Part shown: piece by piece, positions 57,115 through 64,000 of the stretch
Position numbering within the stretch: position 1 is the stretch's first letter
How the letters are laid out: every line of letters starts with the position of its first letter
Origin: Terriglobus aquaticus
Lineage (GTDB): Bacteria > Acidobacteriota > Terriglobia > Terriglobales > Acidobacteriaceae
Length of the DNA: 64,000 nt
Reading direction: 5' to 3'
Assembly (NCBI RefSeq): GCF_025685415.1
Contig: NZ_JAGSYB010000001.1
Span: 744,001-808,000 of the forward strand
Made by a program: the position numbers and the translations under genes
Notes under the pieces: model-generated
Database searches by the model: none
Told to the model about the DNA's origin: nothing
What the model saw: the letters and a program-made list of their open reading frames with translations, nothing else

Positions 57115-57172
57115 GGTCTTCTCCTGTGTGCCGTACTTCCAATGGGATGCGATTTCGTGACGACGTGCCAGC

Positions 57173-57955
57173 TTACCGCGCAGCCGCTTTTGCGCCGTTC
57201 CTGGGATCGCTGGCCCGGGCGATCAGAGTTGCCGAATACGCGGCTCCAAATCCGTTATCGATGTTCACCACGCTTACGTTAGGCGAACAGGAGTTCAGCA
57301 TCCCAAGCAAGGCGGCTGTGCCGGCGAACGAAGCTCCGTATCCCACCGAGGTCGGGACAGCGATGACGGGAACCGCCACCAGTCCGCCGACCACCGACGG
57401 AAGCGCGCCTTCCATGCCGGCGCACACGATCACGCAATGCGCTTCGAGGACCTGGTCGCGTACGGCCAGCAATCGATGCAGCCCCGCCACACCAACGTCG
57501 AAAAAGCGTGTGACCCGGGTTCCGAAGAACTCCGCGGTAAGGGCTGCCTCCTCCGCTACGGGCAGGTCGCTGGTGCCGGCGCACAGCACGGCGACGTGTC
57601 CCCAGGTGGCTGGCAGGTCAGTTTGCCGCAGTGAGATCAGGCGCGCCGTCTGGTGGTAGTGCGCTTGCGGTGTCAACGCCTGTACCGCGGCAGCGGTCTC
57701 CGGCGTGGCGCGGCTTGCCAGCACGTCAGACCCGGCCGCAGTCATGCGCGCAAACAAGTCCGCCACCTGCTCCGGAGTCTTGCCCGCCGCATAGATTACC
57801 TCTGGCAGGCCGGTGCGAAGCGCCCGGTGGTGGTCAATGCGCGCTTCTCCCGTGTCCTCAAATGGCAACTTCGCCAGTCGATCGGAAGCTTGCTCGGGCG
57901 AAAGCGAGCCGCGCTGAACGTCAGCCAACAACTCCAGAACCGCGGCGGGATTCAT
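57173..57955 (-). CDS. larB: Pyridinium-3,5-biscarboxylic acid mononucleotide synthase LarB
   Basis: LarB carboxylates and hydrolyses nicotinic acid adenine dinucleotide, the first step to the nickel-pincer nucleotide. ATG 57955 overlaps the larC stop as ATGA, giving 260 residues. The N-terminal part is LarB-specific (ARIDHHRALRTGLPEVIYA). The C-terminal part is PurE-like, with VAVLCAGTSDLPVAEEAAL, CAGMEGALPSVVGGL and a NIDNGFGAAYSA end. All expected blocks are present. Confidence 0.93.
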   Translation of the reverse strand: MNPAAVLELLADVQRGSLSPEQASDRLAKLPFEDTGEARIDHHRALRTGLPEVIYAAGKTPEQVADLFARMTAAGSDVLASRATPETAAAVQALTPQAHYHQTARLISLRQTDLPATWGHVAVLCAGTSDLPVAEEAALTAEFFGTRVTRFFDVGVAGLHRLLAVRDQVLEAHCVIVCAGMEGALPSVVGGLVAVPVIAVPTSVGYGASFAGTAALLGMLNSCSPNVSVVNIDNGFGAAYSATLIARASDPRNGAKAAAR

Positions 57956-59370
57956 GACTTCGGCCCCTTCGTGCTGTGTGCGTTCAGGTAGGCCGCCATG
58001 GCCGCAGCATGGACTTGCTTCAGCGGCACACCGTTCTGTTCCGCCAGCCGGCGGCAATCTTCAAACTCTGGATTCGCGTTCAAGGTCTCGCCCATCGATC
58101 TTCCGATCTTCACACGGACATTACCGAACTCGGTCTGAACGTCCACGTGCTCGCGGTCGAGGCACACGCGCCGATCCATGCGGGTGCGGACCCCAAGCGT
58201 CGTGGTCTCTCGCAGCAGCATCTGCTCCAGCCGGTGCGCGTCTTCTGACCGGGCCAGCACGGTCAGCAATGTTCCAGGCCGGCCCTTCTTCATGATGACC
58301 GGCGCCAACATCACATCCATGGCGCCTGCATCGAGCGCACGGTCTGCCACATACGCGAGAAGCTGCGGCGTTGCATCGTCGACCGCGGTTTCGATCACAG
58401 CAATGGACTCCTGTGCCGGTTCCTGAAACGCCGCACTCAGCGCGCTCTCGGCAAATCCATTCCGTTCGGAGCCCGCAGGGGCAGAGGCCTCTCCCACGCA
58501 AAGCCGGAGAACGTTAGCGAAGCCCGGGGGGTTGCGCGTACCTGCGCCGTAACCGATGCTCTGCACCTGCATGACAGGTTGAGGACCGTAGGTGGGCGAT
58601 AGCGCGCGCAGCAGTGCCGCGCCCGTTGGCGTGGTCAGCTCTTTTTGCAGATGGGCAGCATACGTCGGCACGCCACGCAGCAGATCTGCGGTCGCGGGTG
58701 CCGGGACAGGGAACACGCCGTGCGCGCAGCGAACGGTGCCGCTGCCGACATTCACGGGCGAGCAGTGCCAAGCATCCGCGCGCAGGTGAACCAGCCCTGC
58801 TGCCGAGGCCACGATATCGACGATGGCATCCACCGCGCCGACCTCGTGGAAGTGGATCTCGTCGACCGGAACGTTGTGGATCTTCGCCTCAGACGCGCCG
58901 AGCAGATCGAATGTGCGCATCGCGAGGTGCTTTACGTCGTCAGTGAGCCGCGACCTACCGATGATCTCGCGTATGTCCGTGAGGGACCGCGCGTGACCCT
59001 CGTCGAGGTCGGCACCTGCATCCATGGCGACCTCGTCCCACGTGTTCGCACCAGGGGTCGACGTGAACCCATGGTGACCTTCGCGATGCTGATGCTGAGT
59101 CTTCGCTTGCGGGGAGTAGGGCTCGCCTTTCCGCTGCTCTTCCGGCCGCGAGGGCGCCGGGACTTCTGCTGGCTGGCCTTGATCGAGCACCCGCACCTTC
59201 ACCGCCGTGATGCCACTGCGATCGACCGAGTCGAACTGCAGCGAGGCTCCCAGGTTCATTGCATCGGCAGCATCCTCCAGGACCGATCGCGGAACACCGG
59301 CATCGACCAGCGCTCCTAGCAGCATGTCCCCGGCGATCCCGGCGAAGCAATCAAGGTATGCGACGCGCAT
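57952..59370 (-). CDS. larC: Nickel insertion protein LarC (single fused chain)
   Basis: LarC uses CTP to insert nickel into the pincer nucleotide. The 472-residue product opens with YLDCFAGIAGDMLLGALVDAG, has IHFHEVGAVDAIVDIV in the core, and keeps the LarC2 part (MKKGRPGTLLTVLA, then GETLNANPEFEDCRRLA). LarC1 and LarC2 are one frame here, while Lactiplantibacillus splits them by a programmed frameshift. A short His-rich insert (HQHREGHHG near 93-100) may bind nickel. Confidence 0.94.
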   Translation of the reverse strand: MRVAYLDCFAGIAGDMLLGALVDAGVPRSVLEDAADAMNLGASLQFDSVDRSGITAVKVRVLDQGQPAEVPAPSRPEEQRKGEPYSPQAKTQHQHREGHHGFTSTPGANTWDEVAMDAGADLDEGHARSLTDIREIIGRSRLTDDVKHLAMRTFDLLGASEAKIHNVPVDEIHFHEVGAVDAIVDIVASAAGLVHLRADAWHCSPVNVGSGTVRCAHGVFPVPAPATADLLRGVPTYAAHLQKELTTPTGAALLRALSPTYGPQPVMQVQSIGYGAGTRNPPGFANVLRLCVGEASAPAGSERNGFAESALSAAFQEPAQESIAVIETAVDDATPQLLAYVADRALDAGAMDVMLAPVIMKKGRPGTLLTVLARSEDAHRLEQMLLRETTTLGVRTRMDRRVCLDREHVDVQTEFGNVRVKIGRSMGETLNANPEFEDCRRLAEQNGVPLKQVHAAAMAAYLNAHSTKGPKS

Positions 59371-59419
59371 CGGTGCTACCTTCTCTCCTCAAGCAATTTG
59401 TGTGAACGCACGCCGGTCT

Positions 59420-60277
59420 CTAACGCGCCGCAGCGATAGCTGAAGCGGGCAGCACCGCGTTCATCGATCCCGACCGGTATCCGTCAGCGTCCACCGTGAC
59501 GTAGGTGAACCCGAGCAGCTTGAGCGCGGCAGAAAACCGCTGCAACATCTCTGCGGAAAGCGCCCGCGGCAGATCGGCGCGGTCGATCTCGATGCGCGCC
59601 AGATCCCCATGATGCCGCACCCGTACCTGCGAGAACCCAAGCGCATGCAAAGCTGCCTCAGCCTCTTCCACTTGCCGCAAATTGTGTGGGGTCACAGGGC
59701 GGCCGTACTCGATGCGGCTGGCCAGGCAGGCGCTGGCTGGCTTGCTCCAAAGCGTCAGGCCGGCTTCTTGCGCCAGAGTCCGGATATCTGCCTTTGTCAG
59801 GTGTGCCTCGACGAGCGGAGCCACTACCCGGTGCTGTGCCGCGGCACGCTGTCCCGGCCGAAACTCGCCACGGTCGTCCAGGTTCATGCCAAACGCAAGA
59901 TGCGCCAGGCCGAGCCGGGCGCGCTCCGTCTCCATGGCTTGGAACAGCGTGTCCTTGCAATGAAAGCAGCGAGACGAGTCGTTGCGGGCGTACTCCGGCC
60001 GACTCACCTCGTCCGTCACGAGCACCCGCGTTGCAATCCCGTGCTCGGCCGTGAAGGTAAGGGCTTGCGCGAGTTCTGCACGGGGCAGAGAAGCCGAGTC
60101 CGCAATGGCCGCGACTGCGCCAGTGCCCAGCACCCGATGGGCCGCAAACGCCAGGAATGCCGAATCCGTCCCGCCGGAGTATGCGATGAGCACGGAACCG
60201 AGCGCCAGCAGTGACTCGTCCAGCAGCCGTGCTTTCTCGGCAAGCGTCATTGTCTCGGCATTCACGTGTTCCTTCAT
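59420..60277 (-). CDS. larE: Pincer nucleotide sulfur transferase LarE
   Basis: LarE converts the two carboxylates of the cofactor precursor to thiocarboxylates. ATG 60277 gives 285 residues; a TTG seven codons upstream also exists. The ATP-pyrophosphatase loop is SGGTDS (34-39). Three cysteines are present: Cys104 and Cys107 in SSRCFHCKD, and Cys184 in KPASACLASRIE, the place of the sulfur-giving cysteine. Homologues with three cysteines are reported to carry an iron-sulfur cluster instead of sacrificing the side chain; that is inference here. Confidence 0.93.
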   Translation of the reverse strand: MKEHVNAETMTLAEKARLLDESLLALGSVLIAYSGGTDSAFLAFAAHRVLGTGAVAAIADSASLPRAELAQALTFTAEHGIATRVLVTDEVSRPEYARNDSSRCFHCKDTLFQAMETERARLGLAHLAFGMNLDDRGEFRPGQRAAAQHRVVAPLVEAHLTKADIRTLAQEAGLTLWSKPASACLASRIEYGRPVTPHNLRQVEEAEAALHALGFSQVRVRHHGDLARIEIDRADLPRALSAEMLQRFSAALKLLGFTYVTVDADGYRSGSMNAVLPASAIAAAR

Positions 60278-60334
60278 CCTCTCCCCGTCTGCAGTCAATT
60301 GGATGCACGCGGCAGACCGGATCCCGGCGACGAC

Positions 60335-61255
60335 TCAAGCACGTACTTCCAATGCTTGGAGCACGCCAAAGCTTCGCGCCATCCGGGTCGCCTCTGTCAG
60401 CGCCGCAACCACCCGGGTTCCGTCGCTGTCCTGCTGCGCGTTCAGCGGTGCAAACAGGATCGTCTCTTCGCGCCGGGCAGAGCAATTGCATACGGCCAGA
60501 GCACGCATCAGCCAGATCGCGGCGGCGACACTTCCGCAATCCAAGCCGACCCAATCTTCATAGCGATCCACAACTTCGAAAGAAGTCTCCTGCGCAATCT
60601 CGTCCTCAATGCGTCTGCGGGTGGACTCTGAAATCGGAGTTACGTCCAAGCCAGGCTGAAGCAGCGGCATCTGCCGGTCCATGGCGGCCAGCAGCTCGGC
60701 GACCTGCGCATGCTGCGCCTCCGTCATGTGGTCCTGCCAGTAGTGACAGGTCTTCGCGACAGAGGTGATCACGTTCTTGATCTCCTTTTCGACGCGGAAG
60801 TGCGGGCCGGTGGGGAGGAATACGGACAAGCCCTGCACCACCGCCGTCACGTTCTCCATCACGATGGCTCGAGCCACCCACCCAGCCATCGCCGCGCTCG
60901 TACAGTACAGGCGCAGCCAGCCTGCGCGGCTCGCGGGCTCAGCGCACAAACGGGTGACCAGGCCAATGCCTCGGCCGATTTCTGCTGAAGCGGCAAGCAT
61001 GCTGGTTTGCTGCTCTGGCGTCAGGTTCGAACCGCGGAACGGTTCCAGCAGCTTGCCGCGATGCGGTGGTCCGCCGGCCATCGCCAGATGGCAAAAGGTC
61101 GCCCACATCTTGTCCCACTCCACCTTGCCGTCTGGCCCATATCGCAGGCCGGCAGAGCCCATCGAGCGGGGCTGAACCGCTGCGTCGAACACTTGGTACG
61201 TCTCTGGCAGCAGCACGCGCAACCGATGTTCGAACTCTTCCATGCTGTCGCTCAT
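60335..61255 (-). CDS. Protein of unknown function, first gene of the lar operon
   Basis: ATG 61255 with GAGG eight bases upstream gives 306 residues. No signal peptide or clear membrane segment is seen. A central helical part holds TFCHLAMAGGPPHRGKLLEP, then RLYCTSAAMAGWVARAI and VAKTCHYWQDHM; the C-terminal part has VGLDCGSVAAAIWLMRALAV, CNCSARREET, and ends in helices. The cysteines and histidines in TFCHLA, TCHYW and VCNCSA could bind metal, but this is not shown. It is not LarA, LarD or a known Lar transporter. Its distance of 57 bases to larE and shared direction indicate one transcript. Confidence 0.75.
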   Translation of the reverse strand: MSDSMEEFEHRLRVLLPETYQVFDAAVQPRSMGSAGLRYGPDGKVEWDKMWATFCHLAMAGGPPHRGKLLEPFRGSNLTPEQQTSMLAASAEIGRGIGLVTRLCAEPASRAGWLRLYCTSAAMAGWVARAIVMENVTAVVQGLSVFLPTGPHFRVEKEIKNVITSVAKTCHYWQDHMTEAQHAQVAELLAAMDRQMPLLQPGLDVTPISESTRRRIEDEIAQETSFEVVDRYEDWVGLDCGSVAAAIWLMRALAVCNCSARREETILFAPLNAQQDSDGTRVVAALTEATRMARSFGVLQALEVRA

Positions 61256-61706
61256 CGATCCATCCTCACCACCATCTGCCTGCGCGTTAGGGCAGGTTGC
61301 TGTCCCCGTTCTGCGAGGCATCCAGTGTCAGCGTAATCCAACCATCGCCTGCGGTCCCAAGCACCCCTTCCGTCCTTGTGTAACATTGACGAGTCGGTAG
61401 CTCCCCCGAACTGCCCTGTGCTTCGATCCATGTTCCCCTCGCAGACAGCTTCGTACTCAGCGCTCAGGCTCCCATCCGCACCCCTGCGGGTCGTAGGCTG
61501 CAACGCGGCGCTCGGTCGTGGTCTCCTCGCAGGCCGATGTTTGGCCGTGGGCTGCTGTCGCTCCCTCCTCTTGGCATAAAACAGCGTCGATGTCCTGCTA
61601 AGGACGGCGGTCCACCGCGCGCGAACGCCAATCATACAAAGCATCTGCTGATCTTCTTTCCACCTGGTTCGCTCGCCAGGATTCCAATCGAGCGTCGGAG
61701 TGTTTT
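61256..61706. other. 451-base divergent intergenic region
   Basis: It separates the lar operon (minus) from a receptor gene (plus) and must hold both promoters. Short frames here look spurious. I see no defendable promoter boxes or repeats; GGAG seven bases before 61707 is the receptor ribosome site. Confidence 0.4.
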
Positions 61707-64000
61707 ATGTCTCACCGTCATCCTTTCGGATCGCGTCCTCTCGCATCCGTACTCGGCCTTGCGCTTCTACCCGCAGTGACCTTCCAGGCGCATGCGCAGA
61801 CATTCCGCGGTTCCATCAGCGGCAACCTGCAGGACCCGTCCGGCGCGGCCGTTGCGGGCGCTACGATCACCGCCACGCAGGAAGATACGGGCATCGCTCG
61901 CACTACTGTTTCCTCCTCCAGCGGCGACTACACCTTTGCGGACCTTCCTCTCGGCCAGTACACCGTGACCGTTTCGGTCAGCAGCTTTCAGCCGTACGCG
62001 GTCAAGGGCGTCACCGTCAGCGCCGGCTCCACGTACTCCCTTCCCATCCGCCTTGCAGTGTCCGAGCAGACAGCAACCGTCGATGTATCCGCAAGCGCCC
62101 TCGCGCTGGACACCGCGAACATGCAGCAGACCACCACACTGCCCGAGCACCTGTTGCAGGACGTTCCGCTGAATGGCCGCGACTTCAAGAAGCTGGTTGG
62201 GGTGCTGCCCGGTTTCGGCGGCTACTCCGGCGTACTGGGGTCCATCAACGGCGCGCGCGCAAACCAGACCAACTGGCAGATCGACGGTACCGACAACAAT
62301 GACCTTTGGACGAACAACTCCGCCGTGAATCAGTCAGGCGTGCAGGGTATTGCCGGAACGCTCATGCCGGTCGATGCAATCCAGGAGTTCTCGCTGGTCA
62401 CGCAGTCCACGGCGGAGTCGGGGCGCGATCCGGGAGCCACGGCCAACCTCATCATCAAGTCCGGCACCAACCAGTTCCACGGCTCGGCGTATTACTTTAA
62501 TCGCCACGAGGCGCTCAGCGTCGACCCTGTGTTTGTGCCGAAGAAGAAGCTGCGCAACGAGAACTTCGGCGGCTCCATCGGCGGACCCATCGTGCCGAAC
62601 CGGACATTCTGGTTTCTGGCTTTCGAGCGGCAGCAGTTCACCATCGGCATCCAGGGCCTGGGCACCGAGCCCTCTGCCGCGTATCAAAACGAAGCGCGCA
62701 ATCTGCTGGCGCTCAACGGCATTCCCGTTAATCCGCTCTCGCAGACGTTGCTGAACACCTTGTGGGAGCCGGGCGCACTTACCGGCCCAGCCAACTCCGG
62801 CAACTTCAGCCCCGGGCTAGAAACCGGCTTCAGCAACAACGGCGTACTGAAACTGGATCACACCTTCGGAGCCAACGATTACCTCTCCTTCCGCTACTTC
62901 ATCGGGCAGGGGAATCAGGTCGCTCCCAGCGGCAACGTGGTTCAGAACAGCTACTTCGAGATAGCACCCATTCACATTCAGAACTACTCGGTCGTCTACA
63001 ACCACACCTTCTCGCCGCGCGTGACCAATCAGGTGCTTCTGGGCGTGAGCGCTTACAACCAGAAGTTCGACGACTTCAACCACAGCTTCGACGTCAATAC
63101 TCTCGGTTTGAACATCGGCAACACCGGTCTTACCGGAGCGCCCAACATCATCCTCTCGGGCTTCGACCAGATCGGCGTCAATCCGCCGCAAGGACGCCGG
63201 GACATCACCGGCCATGTGACCGACGCGCTTACCTACGTCGTGGGTAGCCACTCCTTCCGCTTCGGCGGCGAGTATCGCAAGGCACAGTTGGACGAGTTCT
63301 ACCACCGCAACGGCCTGGGAACCTTCAATTTCGATGGCACCCGCGGTCGCCGACAGTTGAACGGCAGCGCTGTGGCGTACCCGAATAACCCGTACACCGA
63401 CAGCAACGTCGCCTCGCTCGCCGACTTTCTGGCCGGGTATGTTTCCACCTCCAACCTGGCGCGCGGAAACCCGGAGCGGCTGGTGTACATGAACACCTTC
63501 GACCTGTTTGCCCAGGATGCGTGGCAGGTGAACCGCAGGTTGAACGTGAACTACGGCGTGCGCTGGGATTACGAAGGTCCGATCCACAACGGCGATAAGA
63601 ACCTGCCGACCTTTGTTCCGTCGCTCGGCGGCCTCGTGGTACAGGGGCAGACCATCGACAATCTGTACCCGCAGCGCTGGCTCAACTTTGGCCCGCGCGT
63701 CGGGTTTGCCTTCCAGCCGCGCCCTGACGCCGGCACAGTCTTCCGCGGTAGCTATGGCCTGTTCTACGACACAACTGCCATCAGTCCGTTCCTCGACAAT
63801 CGTCCCTCGGGCACCACGGCGCCGAACGGTCTGGAAGGGAATCCCGCGGGTACTTCGCCGGTGCAGACGATCACGCAAAATGCGTACGCGATCGCCGCCG
63901 GGCAGCCGCTGTTCGCAGGCGGACCCGCGAGCATCGTGGGCCTCTTCTCCGTCTCGCAGAGCTTCAAGACGCCGGTTTCCCAGAACTTCACCTTCAGCGT
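61707..64000 (+). CDS. Oar-like TonB-dependent receptor, cut by the right edge
   Basis: ATG 61707 (GGAG seven bases upstream) opens a frame that runs off the window after 764 codons. The signal peptide ends near TFQAHAQTF. A carboxypeptidase-like domain follows (GSISGNLQDPSGAAVAGATI), then a plug with LNGRDFKKLVGVLPGFGGY and the start of the beta-barrel. It is a third, distinct member of this receptor class. Its position opposite the lar operon raises the chance that it imports a substrate or metal complex for that pathway, but this is only context. Confidence 0.88.
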   Translation, partial: MSHRHPFGSRPLASVLGLALLPAVTFQAHAQTFRGSISGNLQDPSGAAVAGATITATQEDTGIARTTVSSSSGDYTFADLPLGQYTVTVSVSSFQPYAVKGVTVSAGSTYSLPIRLAVSEQTATVDVSASALALDTANMQQTTTLPEHLLQDVPLNGRDFKKLVGVLPGFGGYSGVLGSINGARANQTNWQIDGTDNNDLWTNNSAVNQSGVQGIAGTLMPVDAIQEFSLVTQSTAESGRDPGATANLIIKSGTNQFHGSAYYFNRHEALSVDPVFVPKKKLRNENFGGSIGGPIVPNRTFWFLAFERQQFTIGIQGLGTEPSAAYQNEARNLLALNGIPVNPLSQTLLNTLWEPGALTGPANSGNFSPGLETGFSNNGVLKLDHTFGANDYLSFRYFIGQGNQVAPSGNVVQNSYFEIAPIHIQNYSVVYNHTFSPRVTNQVLLGVSAYNQKFDDFNHSFDVNTLGLNIGNTGLTGAPNIILSGFDQIGVNPPQGRRDITGHVTDALTYVVGSHSFRFGGEYRKAQLDEFYHRNGLGTFNFDGTRGRRQLNGSAVAYPNNPYTDSNVASLADFLAGYVSTSNLARGNPERLVYMNTFDLFAQDAWQVNRRLNVNYGVRWDYEGPIHNGDKNLPTFVPSLGGLVVQGQTIDNLYPQRWLNFGPRVGFAFQPRPDAGTVFRGSYGLFYDTTAISPFLDNRPSGTTAPNGLEGNPAGTSPVQTITQNAYAIAAGQPLFAGGPASIVGLFSVSQSFKTPVSQNFTFS

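Noticed and set aside
61252-61644. 130-codon minus-strand frame upstream of the unknown lar gene
   Set aside because: Low-complexity Arg-rich sequence with no ribosome site; it overlaps the true start region of the next gene.
62817-63878. 353-codon minus-strand frame at the right edge
   Set aside because: It is antisense to the third receptor gene, which shows proper domains from 61707 to the edge.

Overview
The window looks like a chromosomal segment of an Acidobacteriota genome (Acidobacteriaceae, Terriglobus/Granulicella/Edaphobacter type); this is inferred from gene content, not from a marker gene. The signs are a tandem pair of DUF507 genes, three very long Oar-like TonB-dependent receptors (TBDRs) with an N-terminal carboxypeptidase-like domain, many secreted glycosidases, Tat-exported enzymes and evenly high G+C. 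There is no rRNA, CRISPR array, phage or intact insertion sequence.

Layout. 1-5.7 kb: TPR protein (cut by the left edge), HlyD/MacA-type adaptor, recJ and a small conserved acidic protein on the minus strand; two DUF507 genes and tRNA-Glu(CUC) with its promoter and terminator on the plus strand; an AlbA_2-like remnant. 5.7-10.9 kb: a plus-strand efflux operon matching mdtP-ytcA-mdtN-mdtO. 11.2-16.1 kb: a minus-strand run of five redox or stress enzymes ending in a FabF-type ketosynthase. 16.3-18.9 kb: CGNR regulator, MerB-fold protein and PLP decarboxylase, tightly packed. 18.9-19.9 kb: a decay scar with remnants of a histidine kinase and a TolC-type gene. 19.9-27.7 kb: a TBDR flanked by two alginate-lyase-like enzymes, opposite a membrane-anchored presumed regulator. 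28.0-31.8 kb: araA-araB-araD. 31.9-35.2 kb: katG with divergent oxyR.

35.3-53.2 kb is a minus-strand galactoside-utilisation locus: TBDR, TPR protein, phosphatase/sulfatase-fold protein, unknown protein, GH35-like enzyme, LacI regulator, sodium/solute symporter, two GH42 beta-galactosidases and a GH27 alpha-galactosidase. A 14-bp imperfect palindrome with a central CG occurs identically in front of the TBDR and in front of the second GH42 gene, and is a good candidate operator for the embedded LacI protein. Terminator-like hairpins follow two of the three TBDR genes (the third runs off the window), which suggests the receptors are made in excess over the downstream enzymes. An ECF sigma/RskA-type anti-sigma pair lies just upstream of this locus.

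55.2-61.3 kb is a minus-strand nickel locus: a protein of unknown function, larE, larC, larB, a Tat-exported aldo/keto reductase and a NicO-type nickel permease. It encodes synthesis of the nickel-pincer nucleotide cofactor but contains no larA, so the enzyme using the cofactor is not evident. This is the best candidate for an undescribed system here. The window ends inside a third TBDR gene on the plus strand.
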